Shown one piece after another: positions 58,077 through 64,000 of a stretch of 64,000 nt of DNA (the first letter of the stretch is position 1; each line of letters begins with the position of its first letter). The DNA is from Nonomuraea montanisoli (GTDB lineage: Bacteria > Actinomycetota > Actinomycetes > Streptosporangiales > Streptosporangiaceae): NCBI RefSeq assembly GCF_013363975.1, contig NZ_JABWGN010000001.1, forward strand, positions 310,001-374,000, written 5' to 3'. The position numbers and the translations under genes are program-made. The notes beneath the pieces are model-generated. The model did no database searches and was not told where the DNA came from. It saw only the letters and a program-made list of their open reading frames with translations.

Positions 58077-58996
58077 CGGGGGTCATCGAGGTCGAAGGTC
58101 ACGTCGGCCAGGTGGACGGTGCGCACCCGGGGGTCCTCGATGAGCTTGCGCAGGTCCTTGATCCTGGCCATGGAGTCGACGTAGCCGTAGACGAGGCCGT
58201 CGGCCGACGCCTTGCGCAGCCGGGCCAGGGACAGGTCGAAGCGGCGCAGGTTCCCCTCGTCGTGGTCGCGCAGCATGCCGACCCAGCGGCGGAAATGCTC
58301 CAGGTCCTGCGCCGTCGACTTGTCGCAGGGCAGGTCGATCCGCATGCCCGGCAGCACCCGGTCCCAGGTGGTCGTGTCCCAGGTGATCGGGGTCGCACCG
58401 GGACGCCGCTCGTAGACGAGCCGGGCGGCGCAGGCGGCGGGGAACGCACCCAGCTCGCCGAGCGAGAGCGGCTTGTCGAACTCGACGACGGCCAGCGCGT
58501 TGAGGCCGTCGGGCAGCCTTGCCAGCACCTTGCGCACCTGGTCCTTCTGGTCGAGGGTGGTGCCGAAGTTGGCCAGCGAGGTGCTGAGCCGCGTGTTGGC
58601 GTAGTTGCCGAGCGGCAGCCGGCCGACCCGGCCGAAGAAGTCCTGGGTGATGGTGTACGTGCCGGCGGCGCGGCCCTCGAAGCCGCCCTCGGCCCGCCGC
58701 TCGATGGCGTCGACGGTGAACGACATGGACAGCGGCGTGGTCTGGCAGCAGTCCTGCACCACGATGCTGTACGCCGGATTGTAGATCTTGAAGGCGGTGC
58801 CCAGCACGTCCGTCATGCGCTGCTCGCGGTCGCCGCGCTTCTGCACCACCGCCGAGCCGAGCGTCGCCACGAGCGCGACCGCCACCAGCACGGCCAGCAC
58901 CAGCGACGCCGTCCTGACGATTCCCCGGCGCACCGACCTGCGGGTCGCCTTGGGGTCGAAGTCCGGCAGTTCCAGCACCGGCTCGTCCTCGTTCAT
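58073..58996 (-). CDS. Membrane anti-sigma-like protein with Sigma_reg domain
   Basis: A 307-residue protein with a short cytoplasmic N-terminus, one TM segment (about 30-51) and an extracytoplasmic domain. It resembles the Sigma_reg_N / Sigma_reg_C arrangement of anti-sigma partners found mainly in Firmicutes (FKIYNPAYSIVVQDCCQTT, QDLEHFRRWVGMLRDH). It is translated with the sigma-factor gene (4-base overlap), the usual sign of a sigma/anti-sigma pair. No zinc-binding anti-sigma domain is present. Confidence 0.65.
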   Translation of the reverse strand: MNEDEPVLELPDFDPKATRRSVRRGIVRTASLVLAVLVAVALVATLGSAVVQKRGDREQRMTDVLGTAFKIYNPAYSIVVQDCCQTTPLSMSFTVDAIERRAEGGFEGRAAGTYTITQDFFGRVGRLPLGNYANTRLSTSLANFGTTLDQKDQVRKVLARLPDGLNALAVVEFDKPLSLGELGAFPAACAARLVYERRPGATPITWDTTTWDRVLPGMRIDLPCDKSTAQDLEHFRRWVGMLRDHDEGNLRRFDLSLARLRKASADGLVYGYVDSMARIKDLRKLIEDPRVRTVHLADVTFDLDDPR

Positions 58997-59472
58997 CGCA
59001 CTCCTCCGTACGTCTCGGCGAACGCGCTCCGCGCGCGCCACACCGCGGTCTTGATCGTCGCGTGCTTCGTACCGGTCATCGCGGCCACCTCCACCAGGGA
59101 GAAGCCTTCGAGGTAGACCAGCGTGAGCAGCTTGCGGTGCCGCTCCGGCAGCCGGTCGAGGGCGTCGCGCACGTCCACGGCGTCCACGTGCAGCGCGGGG
59201 ACGCCGAGCTCGTCTGCGTCGGGTAGGGCGAGCTCCCGGCGGGAGCGCCGTACGTGGTCGATGAGGACGTTGCGGGCGATGGTGAGCAGCCAGGCCGCCG
59301 CGTTCTCCCCGCGCCAGCCGAGCAGGGCGCGGGTGGCCTTGACGAACGTCTCCTGGGCGAGATCCTCGGCGAGATGGGGGTCGCGGGTGCGGCGCAGGAG
59401 GAACCCGCACACGAGCGCCCAGTGCTCGCGGTACAGCTCCTCGATGATGACGGCCTCCGCGTGGTCGGTGAT
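58993..59472 (-). CDS. ECF-type RNA polymerase sigma factor, start codon unclear
   Basis: A protein of about 159 residues with region 2 (ELYREHWALVCGFL, EDLAQETFVKATRAL, AWLLTIARNVLIDHVRR) and region 4 (DALDRLPERHRKLLTLVYLEGFSLVEVAAMTG). The homology to sigma region 2.1 starts at a codon ATC (59472); no ATG, GTG or TTG lies in this frame before an in-frame stop. The first canonical start is GTG 59412, inside region 2. CTG (59487) and ATC are candidate unusual starts. Paired with the membrane protein at 58073. Confidence 0.82.
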   Translation of the reverse strand: MTDHAEAVIIEELYREHWALVCGFLLRRTRDPHLAEDLAQETFVKATRALLGWRGENAAAWLLTIARNVLIDHVRRSRRELALPDADELGVPALHVDAVDVRDALDRLPERHRKLLTLVYLEGFSLVEVAAMTGTKHATIKTAVWRARSAFAETYGGVR

Positions 59473-59540
59473 GTCACATCTGCCCAGACGAGACCGCCCC
59501 TGGAATGGTCACATCCCTTTCCGGTTGATGTACTGGACGC

Positions 59541-60254
59541 ATGGCATCGCATGTGATCCAAGGGCGTACGGTCACCATGCCTGTCGAGGTGCGCGACGCG
59601 ACCGTCTGCAGCGCGATGTATCCCGTACGGGCCGACGCGGCCCGGGCGGTGATCGCCTATTCCGGGCTGGACGTGGCCGAGGTGTTCCCGGGCAAGGCCG
59701 TCTGTGTGCTGACGTTCGTCGACTACCGCGACGGCGACCTCGATCGGTACCACGAGTTCGGCATGGCGTTCATGGTGCGGCCGCCGGGGGTGGCGGGCGC
59801 GGCCGGGCTGGCCGACCTCAGGCAGGCGGGGGTGTTCATCCACTGGCTGCCGGTGGACCAGGGGTTCACGCTGGAGGCCGGGCGGAGCATCTGGGGCTTC
59901 CCGAAGGAGCTGGCGGACATCGAGCTGCGGCTGTCGTCGCCGTACAAGCGCTGCATCGTGCGCAAGGACGGGCGGCTCGTGCTCGACATGCTGCTCAAAC
60001 CGGGGGTGCCCGTGCCCGGTCCCGGGCCGATGACGCCGCTCGACGCCTACACGCACCGCGACGGGCTCACCCGGCGCGTGCCGTGGTCGGTGCGGGCGCG
60101 CGGGGTCAGGGTACGGCCCGGCGGGGCGCTGATCCGGCTCGGCAACCACCCCGTCGCCAAGGAGCTGAGCGAGCTGGGCCTGCCCAAGCGGGCCCTGACG
60201 TCGTCCACGGTGGCGCGCGTGGAGATGACCTTCGGCGACGCGATCAACCCCTGA
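59541..60254 (+). CDS. Acetoacetate decarboxylase family protein
   Basis: A 237-residue member of the ADC family. The Schiff-base lysine is probably Lys122 in WGFPKELADIELR, with the typical Pro/Phe/Gly context. Many homologues are not acetoacetate decarboxylases but act on other keto acids or in lipid/polyketide-type chemistry. It is divergent from the sigma-factor gene. Confidence 0.85.
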   Translation: MASHVIQGRTVTMPVEVRDATVCSAMYPVRADAARAVIAYSGLDVAEVFPGKAVCVLTFVDYRDGDLDRYHEFGMAFMVRPPGVAGAAGLADLRQAGVFIHWLPVDQGFTLEAGRSIWGFPKELADIELRLSSPYKRCIVRKDGRLVLDMLLKPGVPVPGPGPMTPLDAYTHRDGLTRRVPWSVRARGVRVRPGGALIRLGNHPVAKELSELGLPKRALTSSTVARVEMTFGDAINP

Positions 60255-60255
60255 T

Positions 60256-60271
60256 CGCCCCCGAAGGGGCG
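60256..60271. terminator. Short terminator hairpin after the ADC-family gene
   Basis: A 6-bp G/C stem (CGCCCC / GGGGCG) with a tetraloop-like CGAA, immediately after the stop codon and before the convergent GT2 stop. Plausible but short. Confidence 0.4.
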
Positions 60272-60282
60272 AGCGGGGGTCG

Positions 60283-61197
60283 TCAGACGATCGGGGGACG
60301 GCCGAGCTTCACCATGCGCCAGGCCGTGCTCCAGGCCATGGGACGGCGCTCACCGGCCGGCGTGCGCAGCCCTTCGAAGAAGCCGGAGAACCACGCCTTG
60401 AGCGCCGGGCCGGAACCGCGCTCGCGGATCACGGTCAGCACGACCCAGTCGAGCAGGTAGAGGGCGGCCAGGGGCCACGGCAGATTGCGCCGCGCCAGCC
60501 ACACCCGGTTGCGGGCGTTGAGCCGGTGGAAGTCGGCGTGCCGGGTCGGCGGGACCTGCGGGTGGTACATGACCGTCTCGGCGTCGTACTCGATCCGGTA
60601 GCCCTCGCCGAGCAGCCGCCAGGCCAGGTCGGTCTCCTCGTGCGCGTAGAAGAACCGCTCGGGCAGCCCGCCCACCTGGAGGAAGGCCGAGCGCCTGATG
60701 GCCGAGGCGCCGCCGAGGAACGTGGTGACCGGCGAGGAGCGCTCGGGGTCGCCCGCGCGCAGCCGGGGCACGTGGCGACGCTGGCCGGTGCCGCCCTCCG
60801 GGTCCATCACCCGGAACGAGATGACCGCGAGGTCGGGCTCGGTGGCGAACCGGTCGCGGACGTGGGAGACGACCTTCTGGTTGGCGTACCAGCCGTCGTC
60901 GTCGAGGAACAGCACGACGTCACCGGAGCACTCCTCGACGCCGCGGTTGCGGCCGGCCGGGATGCCGGTGTTGCGGTCGAGCCGGACCGTCTTGACGGTC
61001 GCGGCCGAGCCCTCGGGTGGCGTCGCCGACACCGCGGGCACGTCGGCGCCGTTGCCGACGATCACCACTTCGACGTCGCCGTCGATCTGGTTGAGCGCGG
61101 ACTCGACCGCCCGGTTCAGCTCCGCGACCCGGTTGCCCATGGTGAGGATGACGCACGAGATCTTCAACGAATCATCGTCCTGACGCGTCGAAGGCAC
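60283..61197 (-). CDS. Glycosyltransferase family 2
   Basis: A 304-residue GT-A enzyme. Seen: SCVILTMGNRVAELNRAV, the acidic FLDDDGWYANQ, GGASAIRRSAFLQVGGLPERF and HEETDLAWRLL. Resembles rhamnosyl-type GT2. It ends the minus-strand cassette with the CDP-alcohol phosphotransferase, the dehydrogenase and the nucleotidyltransferase. Confidence 0.9.
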   Translation of the reverse strand: MPSTRQDDDSLKISCVILTMGNRVAELNRAVESALNQIDGDVEVVIVGNGADVPAVSATPPEGSAATVKTVRLDRNTGIPAGRNRGVEECSGDVVLFLDDDGWYANQKVVSHVRDRFATEPDLAVISFRVMDPEGGTGQRRHVPRLRAGDPERSSPVTTFLGGASAIRRSAFLQVGGLPERFFYAHEETDLAWRLLGEGYRIEYDAETVMYHPQVPPTRHADFHRLNARNRVWLARRNLPWPLAALYLLDWVVLTVIRERGSGPALKAWFSGFFEGLRTPAGERRPMAWSTAWRMVKLGRPPIV

Positions 61198-61353
61198 GGG
61201 CGGAGCATTCTTTCATGATCACCGAGTCTGCTGGTCGCATGGTCCTGATGTTGGTGGAGCTAAGCGTATCGGAACCGGCCGTGAACCCCCGCCGAACGAC
61301 GGAGGTCCGATCAATACGACGGACGGGACGGGCAACCGGTTCCGGGCTTCTGA

Positions 61354-62121
61354 TCAAGCAAGCCGCCTCGATGCCATGATGCTCACCAGGTGCAGCACCA
61401 CCTGCAGGCCGGCCGCCACGCAGCAGGCGACGACCAGCACCCGCGTGGCCGTGAGATCGCCGATCACCAGATCGATCACCATCGCCACCAGCGCGAGCAG
61501 CGACAGCTCGACCGGCTGCACGATCCGGTGGAACTTCGTCGCCGCCAGCACCCGCCGGCCCAGGCTCAGCAGCCCGGAGCGGAACTGCACCCCGGCCGCC
61601 TCGCCAGCGGCCGCGAGGCCGCCCTTGGCCCGGGCCACGTCCACGAGGTCGGTCTCGGCCTTGATCAGGATCGCGCCGAGCGCCCCGGCGAACCCCAGCA
61701 CGGTGTACCAGTCGGGCAGGACGGCCGAGGCCCGCCAGCCCAGCCCGGCCAGCAGCGCGGCCTCGGTGAAGTAGGCGCCGACCCGGTCGAGGTAGACGCC
61801 GGCCAGCGAGGTCTTGCCGGTCCAGCGGGCCAGCTCGCCGTCGGAGCAGTCGAGCAGCAGGTAGACCTGCGTGAGCAGGGCGGCGAGCACGACGGCCCAC
61901 GGGCCCGGCAGGGCCAGCACGACCCCGGCCAGGATCCCGACCACCGTCATCAGCCAGGTGAGCTGGTTGGGCGTGACGGGGGTCTTGGCCAGCAGCCAGG
62001 TGGCGTAGATGGACAGGCGGCGCATGTAGAGCACGCCCGCCCAGTGCTCGCCGTTGCGGCGCTCCAGGTGGCCCGGGGGCTGGGCCACCTGGCGCAGCTC
62101 AGCTACCGAAGGCCCGGACAT
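61354..62121 (-). CDS. CDP-alcohol phosphatidyltransferase family membrane protein, altered motif
   Basis: A 255-residue integral membrane enzyme with about six hydrophobic segments. The signature D91-C-S-D94-G95...A98-R99...G108...D112 is present, but the fourth aspartate, expected at 116, is Ala (LDRVGAYF). The family transfers a phosphoalcohol or phosphatidyl group from a CDP donor to an alcohol. It overlaps the dehydrogenase gene by 23 bp. ATG 62121 is used; a TTG nine bases upstream is possible. Substrate cannot be told from sequence. Confidence 0.85.
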   Translation of the reverse strand: MSGPSVAELRQVAQPPGHLERRNGEHWAGVLYMRRLSIYATWLLAKTPVTPNQLTWLMTVVGILAGVVLALPGPWAVVLAALLTQVYLLLDCSDGELARWTGKTSLAGVYLDRVGAYFTEAALLAGLGWRASAVLPDWYTVLGFAGALGAILIKAETDLVDVARAKGGLAAAGEAAGVQFRSGLLSLGRRVLAATKFHRIVQPVELSLLALVAMVIDLVIGDLTATRVLVVACCVAAGLQVVLHLVSIMASRRLA

Positions 62122-63157
62122 AGTCCTCAACCCGATCGCGGATCTCGGAGTCGCTCATGCGCAGGTGCTCCAGGATCGTGTAGCGGCCGGGGCGCGTGGC
62201 GGGCGCCAGCGCGACGGCCTCGGCGAACTGCTCCGCGCTCAGCCCGATCTCGGCCGGCGACACGGGCAGCCGGTGGCGGCGCAGGCATCCGGTGACCTGC
62301 GCGAGCCGGGCCTCGTCCTCCCTGAGGAAGAAGCAGAAGGCGGCACCGATGCCGGCGAGCTCGCCGTGGTTGGAGGTGCCCGGGAAGAGTTGATCCACGG
62401 CATGAAGGATCTCATGATCTCCGCCGCTCGACGGCCGCGAGGACCCGGCGATCACCATGGACATGCCCGACAGGATCAGCGACTCGGCCAGGACCGTCAG
62501 GAACGCGTCGGACTCGATCGAGTCGTCGCGCCCGATCAGCGCCTCGGCCGAGGTGCGGGCCATCGAGCAGGCCAGGCCGTCGATCGGCTCGCCGCGCTCG
62601 ACGTTGCTGAGGATCCAGTCGTCGATGGCCGACAGGTTGCTGACCACGTCGCCCACGCCGGAGCGGACCAGCGACTCGGGCGCGTTGTGCACGAAGTCGA
62701 GGTCCACGAGGATCGCGAGCGGCATCGGCACGCCGAAGGAGCCCTTGCCGCCCTCGTACGTCAGCGAGGCCGTCGGCGAGCAGATGCCGTCGTGGGACAG
62801 GTTGGTGGCCACGGCGACCATGGGGATGCCGGCGAGCGAGGCGGCGTACTTGGTCGCGTCGATCGTGCGACCGCCGCCGACGCCCACCACCACCTCGTAG
62901 GCGCCCTTGCGCAGGTCGGCACCCAGCGAGACGGCCGCCTCGACCGACCCGTCGGCCACCCGGAACACCTCGGCCTCGTCGAGCGTGGGCGCGATCAGGC
63001 CCTCGATGTGGTCGCCCTGGCCGGGGCCGACCGCCACCGCGACGCGGCCGGAGGTCGCCACCCGGCTGTCGGCGAGCAGCGCGCCGAGCTGCGCCACCGC
63101 GCCCCGCCTGACCTCCATGGTCAGCGGCGCCGGCAGCATCCGCGCTAGGAGCGGCAT
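62099..63157 (-). CDS. sn-glycerol-1-phosphate dehydrogenase-like, iron-containing alcohol dehydrogenase superfamily
   Basis: A 352-residue enzyme. The nucleotide-binding GVGGGRTIDATK is at 92-103; the metal site fits D170 (GVGDVVSN), H248 (SSGGDHEI) and H264 (TSNHGEL), the D-H-H triad of AraM/EgsA-type glycerol-1-phosphate dehydrogenases. It would reduce dihydroxyacetone phosphate to glycerol-1-phosphate, or a related keto-phosphate. Immediately downstream of the nucleotidyltransferase and overlapping the CDP-alcohol enzyme. Confidence 0.85.
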   Translation of the reverse strand: MPLLARMLPAPLTMEVRRGAVAQLGALLADSRVATSGRVAVAVGPGQGDHIEGLIAPTLDEAEVFRVADGSVEAAVSLGADLRKGAYEVVVGVGGGRTIDATKYAASLAGIPMVAVATNLSHDGICSPTASLTYEGGKGSFGVPMPLAILVDLDFVHNAPESLVRSGVGDVVSNLSAIDDWILSNVERGEPIDGLACSMARTSAEALIGRDDSIESDAFLTVLAESLILSGMSMVIAGSSRPSSGGDHEILHAVDQLFPGTSNHGELAGIGAAFCFFLREDEARLAQVTGCLRRHRLPVSPAEIGLSAEQFAEAVALAPATRPGRYTILEHLRMSDSEIRDRVEDYVRAFGS

Positions 63158-63199
63158 GCGGCCCCCTCAGAAGCGGCTGGAAGCGGCATCGCGGCCCCC

Positions 63200-63931
63200 T
63201 CAGTAGCGGACGGCGATGGTGCGGGCCTTGGCCAGGTCGTCGTGGTTGTCCACCTCGACCCAGTCGACCTCGCCGATCGGCGCGACGTGGATCTGCTCGC
63301 CGCGCTCGATCATCTCCTGGTAGCCGTCCTCGTAGTAGAGCTGCGGGTCGCGCTCGAAGGTGGCCTGGAGCGCGTCGGCGAGCCGCTCGGCCGCGCCCGG
63401 CCGGATCAGCGTGGCGCCGATGTACTCGCCGTACGCCTCGGCCGGGTCCATGAGCTTGGTGATGCGCCTGACCGCGCCGCCGTCGAGGGTGACCTTCATC
63501 TCCTCGTCGGCGAGCTTCTTCACGTCGTCGACGGCGAGCAGGATGTCGCTGGTCTCGGGCGCGGACAGGAGCGTCTTCTCGACCGAGACGGGGTGGACGG
63601 TGTCGCCGTTGACGAGCAGCGCGCCCTGCGCGAAGTAGTCGCGGGCGCACCAGAGGGAGTAGGCGTTGTTCCACTCCTCGGCCTTGTCGTTGTGGACGAG
63701 GGTGAGCTTGACCCCGTGGCGGCGCTCCAGCTCCTCCTTGCGCTCGTGCACGGCCTGGGCGGCGTATCCCACGATCACCACGACCTCGCGCAGGTCGACC
63801 TCGGCGAGGTTGCGCAGCGAGATGTCCATGATCGTCGTCTCGCCGTCGACCGGCACGAGTGCCTTGGGCAGCGTGTCGGTGTACGGCCGCAGACGTCTTC
63901 CGGCTCCAGCGGCCAGCACCATTCCCAGCAA
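63200..63931 (-). CDS. NTP transferase, phosphocholine/polyol-phosphate cytidylyltransferase-like
   Basis: A 243-residue nucleotidyltransferase with LAAGAGRRLRPYTDTLPKAL at the N-terminus, EEWNNAYSLW (86-94) resembling the LicC-type choline-P cytidylyltransferase region, NGDT (Asp110) and VEVDNHDDL near the C-terminus. It probably makes a CDP-activated small alcohol or polyol. I use TTG 63931 because GGAG lies 6 bases upstream; an ATG at 63922 is the alternative. First gene of the cassette on the minus strand. Confidence 0.85.
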   Translation of the reverse strand: MLGMVLAAGAGRRLRPYTDTLPKALVPVDGETTIMDISLRNLAEVDLREVVVIVGYAAQAVHERKEELERRHGVKLTLVHNDKAEEWNNAYSLWCARDYFAQGALLVNGDTVHPVSVEKTLLSAPETSDILLAVDDVKKLADEEMKVTLDGGAVRRITKLMDPAEAYGEYIGATLIRPGAAERLADALQATFERDPQLYYEDGYQEMIERGEQIHVAPIGEVDWVEVDNHDDLAKARTIAVRY

Positions 63932-64000
63932 CGTGCACTCCTCAGTCGAGCATGACTACCGTAGGCCCAAAGGTTAGTTGGCTTTCGGGCCTGTGCGGGT
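63932..64000. promoter_or_regulatory. Leader of the CDP-polyol cassette
   Basis: The last 69 bp of the window, upstream of the cassette on the minus strand, including the GGAG ribosome site near 63938. The promoter is expected here or beyond the right edge. Confidence 0.35.

Noticed and set aside
58993..59412. Sigma factor starting at the internal GTG 59412
   Set aside because: It would remove conserved region 2.1 (EELYREHWAL), which is plainly encoded upstream in the same frame.

Overview
The window is chromosomal DNA from a high-GC filamentous actinomycete. The evidence is very GC-rich coding sequence, many GTG starts with 4-base start/stop overlaps, and a core gene order typical of sporulating actinobacteria: hpf, comF, lpqB, mtrB, mtrA, then an adenosylhomocysteinase, manB, Trm112, DUF3499, metallopeptidase, whiB, fbiA and fbiB. 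Gene content and style point to Streptosporangiales (Nonomuraea-like), but that placement is an inference.

Region 1 (1-7.1 kb, minus strand): partial hibernation factor hpf, comF, and the MtrAB-LpqB envelope signalling operon. Two stretches without genes lie here. The one between lpqB and comF is full of GC-rich tandem repeats. Region 2 (7.3-14.9 kb): a plus-strand operon of a membrane protein, DUF4129, DUF4350, MoxR ATPase and DUF58, followed by a SpoIIM-family protein (minus) and an RDD protein (plus). Region 3 (14.9-18.6 kb): two tandem secreted LVIVD-repeat proteins divergent from a DUF305 lipoprotein. Region 4 (18.6-30.6 kb): two different adenosylhomocysteinases, MerR and GerMN proteins, a secreted-type esterase, a DUF2156 aminoacyl/acyl-transferase, and the operon manB - Trm112 - SIS isomerase - cation diffusion facilitator. 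DUF3499, a zincin-like protein and WhiB follow.

Region 5 (30.9-42.2 kb): a huge low-complexity membrane protein, the coenzyme F420 genes fbiA-fbiB and, 3 kb away, fbiC, with a secreted chitin/cellulose-active LPMO and a VWA/substrate-binding protein between them, then a HhH-GPD glycosylase. A nearly perfect 125-bp-period duplication separates this from region 6.

Region 6 (42.6-64 kb) is a long cell-surface glycan region. It has a GDP-mannose-type pyrophosphorylase, several glycosyltransferases (GT4, GT2 and two polytopic GT-C-like proteins), two MprF-type flippase-like membrane proteins around a methyltransferase, an LCP ligase and an acyltransferase. An ECF sigma factor with a Sigma_reg-type membrane partner and an acetoacetate decarboxylase-family enzyme follow. 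The region ends in a compact minus-strand cassette: a sugar/choline-type nucleotidyltransferase, a sn-glycerol-1-phosphate dehydrogenase-like enzyme, a CDP-alcohol phosphotransferase lacking the fourth motif aspartate, and a GT2. Together these look like a CDP-activated polyol-phosphate pathway feeding an envelope lipid or glycan. This is the most interesting candidate system in the window.

No tRNA, rRNA, CRISPR array, insertion sequence or prophage was seen.
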